From NCBI GenBank assembly GCA_905250075.1, contig CAJNOP010000002.1:2609867-2673866 (forward strand): a stretch of DNA of 64,000 nt. Reading direction: 5' to 3'. A model generated the notes under the pieces. The model saw only the letters and a list, made by a program, of their open reading frames with translations, did not search any database and had not been told where the DNA came from. The stretch's first letter is position 1. Every line of letters begins with the position of its first letter. This DNA is from Rotaria sp. Silwood1 (Eukaryota > Rotifera > Eurotatoria > Philodinida > Philodinidae). A program made the translations under genes and the position numbers. Of this stretch, positions 1-10,844 are shown one piece after another.

Positions 1-50
1 TTTGAATGACAATGAAGAATAGCAACGAAGTTTCTATTTAAATAACTTAC

Positions 51-3000
51 ATTTCCATTGCTCTTTACTATATTCTGCATTTTGATGTTCGTCAATCATA
101 GGTCCTATAGTTGGTTCATCAATTGGATCATGATAAAATCCTAAAAACGGATGACCTAAATAACAAGTATGATACAAAAAAGACTTAGTGTATAGGTATA
201 TTTTTTTAAATTTACCTAAAGCTTTTTCGGCAGTTGGACGTTGATCAGGATCAAAAGATAGAAGACGATCAAGCAAATCGATACCTATAATCAAACAAAG
301 CAAACGCAATTCCTTGGTTTCTTTATCTATTTTTTTTTATAAATTTACCTTCTGGTGAAATACCCGATATTATTGTGCCTGTTAATGGATCATATTTAAA
401 ACCAAACAATTCATTAAAATCTCTTTTAGGTTTAGGATCCATTTGACTAATATAAGCAGATGCTTCTAAAATTTTTCAAATGAAATATTGCTTATATTTT
501 TGTTTATATTAGTGAACTCTAAGTGATATTATTTGATGATAATTGGAAAAAGTATTTTTATTCAAATGTCGATGAAGAACTCTAGTTTTCAATTTTCAAT
601 ATTTTATACTCCAACACTAAATTTCATTTGTGATCTTTTTATACTAACCTGCTGTACATATCTTTTGTATTGTTGTTGGATCCGGTGTACCAATAATATC
701 AAATATTTTATTTAATTGATCAATTGTATCTTTTCCCGGAAAAAGTGGTTTAAGTAGAATTAATTCAGCCATGATACAACCAACCGACCATACATCAACT
801 TTTTCATTGTATTTTTTCTCATTGAGATATATTTCTGGTGCACGCCACCATCTAACAAAAGCCAAATTCGTCACAGTAGTTTTAAAAATAAAACAAGAAT
901 GTTTGACATACCTAGTAGAAACATATTCAGTATGAGCACCATTTGATGCAACACGAGCTAATCCAAAATCAAGAATCTATTATAAAATAAAATAGATGAT
1001 AATCTAACATAGAACTTTTTCGATAAAACAAAAACAAATGTATAAATATAAGTTAATATTGAAATTGATGGTGACTAGAAGCATCAAAGATATCAACATT
1101 AACAGTTGCAAGTTTTTTGATAATGCTTTCTCAGAAATGTTCTTAGTTTCAAAGCAATTTAAGTTGGAAAAAAGAGAAAATTGTGGTAGATAATATGTTG
1201 ATAAGAAATTTAATGCAAATGGTCAAGACTGAAGATCGAAAAATTATAAAGTTTTTGAATCTATTTTGATTTCAAGATGTAGAAACTGGTACGATCAGCT
1301 TACAGCTGTTAGAACATTTAAAGAACAAATATTGCCTAGATTTTAGTTTCTTTGCATCAACTACTACAATTTAAGTGCTTTTTGAGACTATCACTCAAAT
1401 TAATCGTTTTAAATATGCTTCTGACATCATAAACTATAAACAAAAGATTCGGTTGCACTATTCTACATTACGATTCTATTGTTCTTCAATAGTTCGCATT
1501 CACTGCAACAAAAACTATTTTTGATAAAGTGAAAACAAGCAGACCAAGGACGAAACTAAATAGCATAAACCCTAAGATCATGATGTGAACTCGCTGTGAA
1601 GCATATGTGTAAATTGGACTCATCATTTATGAGACTATCAAAATTTTCGACTTTGTCAACATGTCAACTCCAGCGACAAAAAAATGTGTGTTATATAAAT
1701 AAGTGGTTCAATAATTGTTGACAACAACACCCTAAAGAAATATGTTTCTTTCACGTAAAACTTTCACTTAATGTATCTTGAGGTGATATCTGCTAAAATG
1801 ACACTTATAGCACTTGTTTGTGCTGTGTACCAACCGGTTGAAACATTCAATGATTATCGTACGTACACTATGCCTAGCTGTTTCGGATAGACAACTCTTT
1901 ATCTATTGGCAAAATAACTATTTGATGAAATTTATTTTTTGACCCAACTCTGAGAAGGACCAAGAGTGGATTTTTAGACGAGAAAAAGTTTCGACAATTG
2001 TTGAAGCACATGTAGGTCAACTCAGTTTTGACTGCTGATTCAGAATATCATATTAGTTTTTCTTCGAATTGTATTTCCCTAACTGAAACTTACTAAATAT
2101 CACGCAAACAAAATCATAAAAAAATGATGTCTCGCGAAGTCTCCTTCAGGTTTTTCTTTATGTGACCAATGTTGTTTCCTCCAATTTTTTATACCACTTT
2201 GAATCGCTTGAAAAGTGCTATCGAAATATTTAAAAATAATCTAGTCACTCATGAGATGAATAGATAAAAAGTACTGAATACCATCAACACGCAAATTCAC
2301 TGTACATGAGACGATCACTAACTTTTTGAATCGATCTATGCACAACGAAAATAAGCGCTATATGACTCATTTTACCAAGGCTCCCTTTCGGACAGTTTGT
2401 GTGTCAGCTTGACAACGAAGAAATCAAATCTCTCTAGGAAACCACTTCTAATAGTTATCAATCTTTCTCATTTCTATCTGCGCAAGAAAACAAAAAGTGC
2501 ACCAATCAGAACACTCATATATGCATGCTAGACACGTAAATTTCGAGCGAGTCTTTAGAATGTTCTAGAATTTTCAAGAACACTTGAAATCTTTTTTTTG
2601 TTAATGTCGCTCAGCTCCTTTACTCGAGATTAGGGAACTTCGGGACAGATATATAACGACTATTTTCCTCACTTGCGATGTAAATGTTATGATCAAAATT
2701 GGAATCTGATCAAATTCTAAATTTGTCTGGACAAAATTGGAATTCTAATTTTGACTGGACAAAATTAGAATATTATTTTGATGAATTATAAAACGAAGCA
2801 AAAATAAATACCAAAAACACGATTGAGGTCAAGGATGGTGATGAGAGTCAGAAAGAAGGTTTTAAGTAAGATCGCCGTAGATAGCCTTGATGAGGATGAA
2901 AAATTTCTTAGTAAGGATGAATTTTTGAGTACGACTAAAATTTTACGCGATTATTCACTCTAATTTCACTCGCAACCTCGGGATATAGATCCAGACCTCT

Positions 3001-4260
3001 TCACTCTTACTCAGACCTATCTCTCGTCTTCACCATCATTTTTTATTCCAGTCGTATTCGTAGTGTTGCTTTTTTCTCAGTTTTACAGTTCATGAAAATA
3101 AAATTCTGATTTTATCTGATCAAAATTAGAATTCCAATTTTGTCTAGACAAATTTAGAATTTGACCGAATTTCAATTTTGACCGTAACATAAACGTACCC
3201 AATAATCTTTGACCTTCTCTATACCTACCCTATCTCCTCGATTGGCTGCTAAAGTCTAGGGAGCGGTAGACAAAATTACGAAAATCTTGATTTAAGCCTA
3301 TAATCACTATTTTGAAAACATATGTAAATGCCAGAAAAATATTTTAGACGACAATGAAATTAAATGTCTTTATATCATACTTACTGTAACATTGCTATTT
3401 CGATCAACTCCAATATTTGTTGGTTTTAAATCCTATTTTAATAGAATAAAAAAATTAACATAAGAGAATGTCTTCGTTGCACATACACGATGGAGAATAT
3501 CAGCTGAATGAATAAACTAGATTAAAAAAAAGGAAAGAGAACAATATTGAATTTAGGAAATACTGAGAAGAAATTTATAATACCTTCAAACCACGAAGAA
3601 TTGAATAGATAGTTAGTCTAATAAGATCCTCTGTGAGTGGCATACGTTGTAATATAATTCGATTCAAATCACGGTCAACAAAATTTAATACGAAGTATCT
3701 ATTGAAAAAGGCAAAACGACTAAAACTCTTTATCAAACAATTTTATTTTCATGACATACAATGTTTGAAAATCATTCACATTTTGTTCAGGTGTAAATAC
3801 ATTGTACAATTGTACAACCTAAAGTATGAAATAATACAGATGACTTTCGATGAACGGAAAACAATTATTTCTACAAACTTGTGCATCAGGATGGTTGAGA
3901 TACATAAGTAATTTAAGTTCTCGATAGGTTCGTTTTGCATGTATGTGAGTTTGAAATGGGTGAAGAAGTTTTTTAATAGCTACATATTTACCTGTTGCCT
4001 ACCATATAATATATATTTATATATATATATATATTTTTTAAACCATATTTATAATAATACATACGGTATCAGTGGCACGACTAAATAATAATATAATAAT
4101 TATGAAAAGAAAATGGAGTGAACATTTGTACTTACACTACAATACCATAAGTTCCTTGTCCAATAAGAGCTATATTTTGATATCGTACAGGTAATGTAAA
4201 TATAGAATTACCACAAGAGACTGTATACCATTGATGTTGTCCATTATTGATAGAAGCCAT
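51..4260 (-). CDS. p38-like MAP kinase, 3'-truncated by window edge
   Basis: Serine/threonine MAP kinase of the stress (p38) branch. Twelve exons were reconstructed on the minus strand: 4136-4260, 4065-4080, 3879-3998, 3760-3818, 3584-3698, 3487-3516, 3385-3432, 912-976, 649-851, 349-465, 216-284 and 51-155. They give 357 codons in continuous phase; the last exon ends in phase 1 at a GTAAGT donor, so the stop lies left of the window. Visible motifs: glycine loop GQGTYG (34-39), VAIKK lysine 56, p38-type segment [15 protein letters not shown] (154-158), DFG (174-176), activation lip TEY (187-189), RWWRAPE, and a p38-like HDPIDEP near the C-terminus. Family p38 kinases carry TGY; here it is TEY, and the gatekeeper position reads Leu. 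The backbone supports p38, the lip resembles ERK. Intron 977-3384 is 2.4 kb; the others are 54-183 nt. Start chosen at the first ATG before the p38-like RYQNI segment. Confidence 0.93.
2678..3197. repeat. Foldback (long inverted-repeat) element in a MAPK intron
   Basis: The left arm (2678-2773) and right arm (3103-3197) are reverse complements over about 95 nt with few mismatches; a shared core is AAATTTGTCTRGACAAAATT. Weaker complementarity continues inward (for example GATGGTGATGA against TCGTCTTCACCATC), so almost the whole 520-bp unit could fold into one hairpin. No open reading frame is visible. It looks like a non-autonomous MITE or foldback element. I could not identify a target-site duplication, so the outer ends are approximate. 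Confidence 0.7.
4065..4080 (-). other. 16-nt microexon of the p38-like kinase
   Basis: This exon supplies the residues between the glycine loop and the VAIK strand (encoding VRATDT with its neighbours). Skipping it breaks the frame: exon 1 ends in phase 2 and the next exon starts in phase 0. It is bounded by TTTAG on its upstream side and GTATGT downstream. Included because automated gene finders often miss such exons. Confidence 0.85.
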
Positions 4261-7104
4261 AGTTGTTTTTGTACCAAATTTAAGAAACAACAATCTGTTA
4301 GGTGTTCTATGATATCGAAAATATAGAAATAGAAATTTGTCTTATATGTTTCAAAAAGAATATGAGATCGATTAAAAAAATATTAGAATGAGGCAAACAA
4401 CCAATAATGACAGCTATTTATAAAGCAAAAGAAAAAACCAACCAAAAAAAAAAAAAAGTTATCCTACTGAAATGGAAACTTCCATGTATGCTTACCATAC
4501 AATATTAAATTTAAAAAGAAAACAAGAACTGATAGATGACGCTTTCACAGTTAGACGTCGCACGAAAATTACTCCACATTTGTTTTAGCTTCTGTTGACA
4601 GTGTTGATTTCAATGGAAGGGATGTTGCTTTTTCTTAATAAACATCACAAAATAAAACTTTTCTCATAAACATAACAAAATTAGGTTTTTTAGTTTTGTC
4701 TAATTCAAAAAAATGATTCGCTACTGTTCGTCTTGTCAAAAATAATACATTTATGACTATTGAAATAATGTTATTTCTCTTATTTATGCAATATTTTTCG
4801 CACTAAAAGGTCAAACCAGATGGAGAATAAATCAAAGGTCTAAAGCACATCGTACGTGAGGTGGATTTTTTTTTTTTTATTCATATTCTTTCTCTCTAGC
4901 TTTTCCACTATACAGACACGATTGATCAAGAGTAGAGCAGTAAGAAAAATGAGCAAGAAAGAAAGTAACGAGGGTTTCACTCATTAATATGTGACTGGTT
5001 TTTTTTTTCTATCTTCAACGCTTACTATATAGATCAGTTGAAAAGTAGTGTGATTTCGAAAAAAAGGATTTCATTGAATTTTTGTTGATAGATGAAAAAA
5101 AATTAACATGGTAATGCTGATAAAAAAATATAATAGCAATAATAATAATACAACATCAACAATAACATTGAAGAAGTTAGCGACATAGTATTTTGTCGAG
5201 TTATCAGAAAAAAGTTTTAGGATGGAGGACTCAGTCATGTGATCATGTCTTCAGAGGAGACTGAGATTCTTGAGCATCTGCCAAACAACGTTATCAATAG
5301 TATTACTATGAAATCTATGTAAATATCAATGCAAACATAAACACTTATTAGGTGTTAACTTGTTCAAGTTAGATGGAACCATCAATTATAAGTTATGGTT
5401 TTGGGATGTATGCTCTTCGCCGAAAAACACTTCTTCGAAAGTGTTTTTTGATCACAGAGGACGTTGCAAAGGTGAGAATGAAGGCAAAATGAGTTGAACT
5501 TTTCATGCTTAACAAGCCTGTATAAGAATTAAAGGACTTGCAGTAGTCTAAAGTATCCCGCGAGTCGTTCGATGAAATGCTTTTCGACGAAGAGCATTAC
5601 ATTCTTTATCAATTGAATTTTTTATTCATGTTCAATTATATATTATTATTTAGTATTGTTTCTCTCAGAGTAAAACTATGTCTACGAAAGCACGCATAGC
5701 ATAAAGTATTCAATAAGGAATAATGTATCATGCAACGCTTGATGGATAAGGATGTAGATCGTAATAAACATATTGTTGGAAGAGAAATTAAATAGTTTTT
5801 TGTATCAGATATACAGATGACGAAGTTTTGGTTACAATAAAAAAAATATAGAAAACTATAATATCGATAGACTTTCGATCTCATCGTGTGTTTTAATAAA
5901 TACATACTAGCCAAGAGTTAAAAATGCATTAAAATTTATCAGTAATAAAATGCCATTGAAAGAATCTTACTCATATGAGTGACAATGAAAATTCCAAGGA
6001 ATTAATTTCATACAGAATGATCTTAATTTTATCTTCTTAACTCACTATAAATATTAGACCGCAAAAACAATGTTTATTGGTCAATCAATGCACTATTTTC
6101 ATAGAATCATTAAGACAGAGAAGTTATCTCAAACTAAAAACAGGATATTATTATTGTTATTTATACAACTGAATAGAAATATCTAAAACCATTATCGACA
6201 TACGTCCTATTACATCAACAACAAAAAAAACTTTAACATGAATCAAACAATTTTATTAAATGCAAATCTAAGATAAGAATATAAATGGGTTCTATAAATA
6301 TGTTTTTTTTTTTACATACATATGTAAATATTTTCCTAATAGATAGTTTATTGAACAACAAATATTTGATTTAAATATTTACATGAAAGGCACTGATATT
6401 TTAAAAAGTTGATAGTAATGTCACACTATTTTAACTTTAAAATAGACTATTAAGAAAATGAAGATTTATTATGGTTATTTAAACGTTAATTTAATATTTC
6501 TAAAAGTAATCTCAGCATGTATTCGAAATGATAAATTTCTTGCAGTTAAACAAGATTTAGTTGAATATAAACAATTGCAATATATCTGTTCTAAATAAAA
6601 CATTAGTATGATGTTTTCTTTTTCCTTTTGTGTTTAAATAATAAATAAAAACAGCATGTTAACATTATTATAAAATTGTAAATGTTTACACTTTCTTCAG
6701 TTCTTCTTACTACAATAGAGAGAAAAACCATATTGATATGTTTCTATCTCGGTCTTCACTCAATAGAAATAAATAAGAGAATGAGTTCTTAAAATAGATT
6801 GACTCAAGTCTTATGTGTTATTTGATGCATAAAGAAAAAAAATCTTTGCTAATCATATTCTTTTTTTTCTTCGCGTTACTATTCTTCTTTCTTTTTCCAT
6901 TGTTATTATCCTGTTTCTATGGCATATGATATGCAAAAAGTGAGTATGCCTTGAAACTAATTACAAAAGACTGATGTGCTTTTTCTCTCTGTCTTTTATA
7001 GTGCTCGTTTTCTTGCATACTAAATAAATGAGTGAAGCAAGAAGACATAGCAAAAAAAGAAAAACAGAAATTTATTCTTCTTTTATCAACGTATTTTTCA
7101 CATT
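4261..7104. other. Gene-free interval between MAPK and a small membrane-protein gene
   Basis: No supported coding exon was found on either strand. The interval contains the probable MAPK promoter and 5' UTR next to 4260, homopolymer A/T runs, a possible decayed retroelement fragment at 5246-5600, and AT-rich sequence with frequent stops. Short ORFs here (for example 5636-5914 minus) have no recognisable domain and poor coding character. Confidence 0.6.
5246..5600 (+). pseudogene. Possible decayed copia-type gag fragment
   Basis: From about 5360 one frame reads LFKLDGTINYKLWFW, then a shifted frame from 5407 reads MYALRRKTLLRKCFLITED. Ty1/copia Gag proteins carry a similar N-terminal pattern of a small F/L-x-G-x-N-Y-x-x-W motif followed by a basic stretch and a downstream acidic V/I-T-x-x-E/D. 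Stops follow at once and there is no protease, integrase or reverse transcriptase nearby and no LTR that I can see. The call is weak and rests on motif resemblance only. Confidence 0.28.
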
Positions 7105-7413
7105 ATGTATCATAAATTGTCTTCTATCTCCGAATCGACCAGATATCAACCATTTACACAATCAACAACAGCAGGAATATTAAATGCAAGTCCAGATATT
7201 GTGATCATTGACAGGCAGTCACGAATTCAACGATGGATACTTGGAATGATCATTGGTTCAGCACCATTTTTAGTTATTCTTATGTGTTGGATGTTTGTAT
7301 CAGTTTGTATTAATAGTTTAGTTAGATATTGTCAAAATTGGAGAAAACAACATCGAAATGATATACGAACAAATGAAACTAGAAGTATTGTATCATCTAA
7401 AATTAATGTTTAA
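7105..7413 (+). CDS. Small single-pass membrane protein, function unknown
   Basis: A 102-residue intronless reading frame. The N-terminal half is polar and Ser/Thr-rich. One clear hydrophobic helix lies at about residues 45-69 (with GMIIGSAPFLVILMCWMF inside it), followed by a basic tail with NWRKQHR. The positive residues just after the helix suggest the C-terminus faces the cytosol. There is no N-terminal signal peptide, so it would be a signal-anchored protein. AATAAA-type sites follow shortly after the stop (about 7456-7495). I do not recognise the family. It may instead be the last exon of a gene whose 5' exons I cannot see, since the frame stays open for a short way upstream of the chosen ATG. 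Confidence 0.5.
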   Translation: MYHKLSSISESTRYQPFTQSTTAGILNASPDIVIIDRQSRIQRWILGMIIGSAPFLVILMCWMFVSVCINSLVRYCQNWRKQHRNDIRTNETRSIVSSKINV

Positions 7414-10400
7414 CGTTGTATTCTCAATTATTCTATCGTGAACAATTGGAAAAAATAAATAGTTGCTGTTGATAAGTATTTTAGTTTCTGAATAAACAAT
7501 GAAAAAAAAAATGACACAAAGCTTTTTGACTCAAAGCAATAGTGTAAATATAAAAAACATACAAGGACTATAATTTGTAAAAGTAATGTAAACGTTCTAA
7601 TTTCCTGTAAAGTAATTAATATTTCATTTCGTAGATTACATTTGCATAAAAAAAAATCAGATGCAGTTCAGAGGCATTTTATAGACATAATATCAATTGA
7701 TATAATCAAATATACTCGAAAAAAAGTTATTTTTCTTTTCATTCATATGAAACTATTCATGCGTATATATATATATATATAACTACAAACGAATGCATAG
7801 GATCATTGTGTCTATAGTTATATTTCGTTTTTTTTAGGAGAGCCATTCCAAGTTTGAAGTAATTGTTTGTTATTTTCAATCAAGAAAATACTATACGAAC
7901 ACAGAAAATTTTGTTTTTTACTCAAAAATTCATATGAGTGAGCTACGTTTTTAGTTTTGTTTGACTCAAATAATAATTTCTTATTTAATACATCGCAATA
8001 CACAAAGAAATTCTTAGATTTTTTTGTAACTATTCGAATCGATTTTGAAAATTAATAATGTTTAAAGACTTTTCATAACGAATATCATGTTAGGAAATCG
8101 ATCTTTTTTACAGAAACAAACAAGATAAGCATTGTATGATGACTCAACTTTAACTTAAATATAGAAAATAGATCAAAACTATCAGAGAACAGTGACAAAC
8201 AATCGAACCAACTTAATTATCATACAAAAGAAAAGAATGATCTTATTTCTATTTCATCAAAGGGACATAGTATTCATTATGAAAAGTTTTGTGTTAATTA
8301 TAGCGATTGATGCTCTAGACAAAGAGATACTCTTAGAACCGACATTAACAATAGAACAGACACATTATTTGACTGTGTATTCATTCGATCTATTTGTGTT
8401 TCATAGATAAAGAACAGACTTTTTTTATTCATAAAAATACTCATATAAAAAAAATTTAATTTAATATTCGTAGTTTTACATCATACAACAAATCTTCTAC
8501 ACACATATGAAAAAATATTTTTGCATTAAATATAACAATACAACGATACTCTTCAGATTGTCAATTTCTTTCCAAGAGAAAAGCAATTAATAAGTCTTAC
8601 AGAGATAAAAAGCTGTTAACGCAATCCCGCAGGGATTAAAATGTGGAACGAAATGTAGCTGTTGTTGCCGATTAGAGAATATCGCTTCATTGTATCTATT
8701 TTGGAACACATTTCTTCATTATCATTTCATTTAATTCTTCAAAATGCCATAAGGATGTAGTTCATCTATTACAAAAAATGTTATTGATTTACGACCTTTG
8801 ATTGTATAAGACAATATCGATCGTAGAGATGTTCAACATTGCTATGGGATCTGTCAAGACCTGTGACGATCTTTGACCAGCGTTTGTCACTGTCTTTGCC
8901 AGGAGCAAAGGAGAAACTCAATTTCCTACTTCTATACTTCAACATTGCTCTTAAATTGTGTTTCACAAAATAATACCATTAGTCTGTTCTCGATACATAT
9001 ATATATATATACGAATATCTTTTTGCTATAATCTGTAGCACGTTTCTAAACCAGAAGGTATATTGATTCATTGCTGTCATGAGACGTATTAGTATCTATT
9101 TTACTATATTGAATATGTATTGCTTAATATATATGAGTGTTCTTCTATTATTTCAAACAAATCATCTTTTGATCTTCGTCTTTCATTTGAATTATAAAGT
9201 TAAAAGAAACCTCTCGTTCTGTAAATGTTTCGGTTAATAGCCACTCAATATTTCTATATATGCAATAACGATACTCTAATGATCAGACGTTCATGGATTT
9301 CATTCTCTTTCTATTTTTTTTTCAATTAGATTTTTGAATTTTCATCACTATGGAAATATATTTTTTAGAATTAATTATATACTTTAAGAGAGCTTGAAAT
9401 ACTCTATCATCTTATATATTTATTTATTTGTTTGCATATATTGGTAACAGAGTAGTTCAAGTGCAATAAATGCTCTCTAAATTGATATATGATAAAAATT
9501 TCTGTTTTTTTTCCTATTTTTTTAATGTTTCTAAAATTGTTCTTAATACAGGTATTTCTTTTATAAAAGTAACAATACACTTTTAAAACAAGAAAAATTC
9601 TCAATCATCGCGTATGATCAAGATCTTTAGGCTTAAATTATTTTCTGATAAATATATAAAATACACTTGATCGACTTTATTCCTTATTTTCCTGTGAAAC
9701 ACAGTGTCTCACTCTGCGAGTAAGCAAAATACGTCCTTTTTTTTACTTTAATCTTATATAGAATGTCACATTCTCAAACCTACTAATAAAGCAAAATCCT
9801 GATATGTCACACAAAAAAAGTGTCATTTGTTGTCATAAACATATTCTACCTTACGTAAAATGAGACAAATTTTTAGATGAGCATGCATTAAACATATATT
9901 CAACAACGTTATATTATTGAATTATCTCTTAAGCATAGGACATATGTGATTAATCATTTACATGACAGTCTAAAACTGATTACTATTGATAGAGTGTAGT
10001 CTAATATGACTCTCTATACAATTATTAATGATACATGCAAGTTCGGCAACATGTATCACGAAAATTATTAAAAGCCAAAATTTTCCCAAAAACAAACGAT
10101 AGAGAATTTCAAACAATTTTTGAATATATAAAATTACTTTTTTTTGCTATTTCTATTGTAACAAAAAAAACACATTGAAAAGGTAATAGGAAAGTGCAGT
10201 TCATAAGAGCTATATTATGATAATGCATCCACTGTATTCAATATACTTTTCGATTAGCGAAAGAATAAAAATAAACATATAGATTAAAAGAAAACTCCAA
10301 GTGCTTCTAGAATACATTATTATTTTCTTAAAACAGGTGTTTTATAGTGACGATAGATTAAAAAAAATTGAGTGCAACTATTTTTTCAGAAGTACATATA

Positions 10401-10844
10401 TATATCTGTGTATATATATAATAGAATCGAAAAAAAAAAGAAAATTTATTTTTTTATCTTCACCAGTCATGAGAAACAGCAAAAAAAGAAAAACCAAGCA
10501 AGAGAAAAACACACACAGAATAACTTTCGTGCCTCTATAGATAGATACTGTTACAATAGCAAAACATGTTTTTTTCCGAATATTTCATTAATTTTGGCGG
10601 GTATTTATAATGACATGATAAACTCGATGGAATGCAAGTAAATAAGTGACAAACAAAAACAAAAGACACAACTGAAGAAAAAAAAACCGAGAAGTATTAA
10701 TCGACAAGTAGCACCCTGTGTGAGAGAGAGCGAAAAAAGAGAATCAACCATCAGACTAAATATTTTGTGGCTAGAGAGGATGAAAACACAAGAAAAAAAG
10801 GAGATAGAGAGAGAAAAAAAATAATTGTACATATATAATTAAAT
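7414..10844. other. Gene-free interval upstream of the TRABID 3' end
   Basis: No convincing gene. Contents are AT-rich sequence, a TA microsatellite near 7762-7781 and another near 8999-9011, and purine-rich stretches at about 10430-10520 and 10660-10820 that give spurious ORFs. A minus-strand frame at 8781-8966 is slightly less AT-rich but shows no recognisable motif. Confidence 0.6.

Noticed and set aside
8781-8966. Minus-strand 61-aa frame with mixed composition
   Set aside because: No recognisable motif and no flanking exons; may be a relic but cannot be supported.
10301-10832. Lys-rich plus-strand and Phe/Ser-rich minus-strand ORFs
   Set aside because: Purine-rich low-complexity DNA; no domain, no splice or family support.
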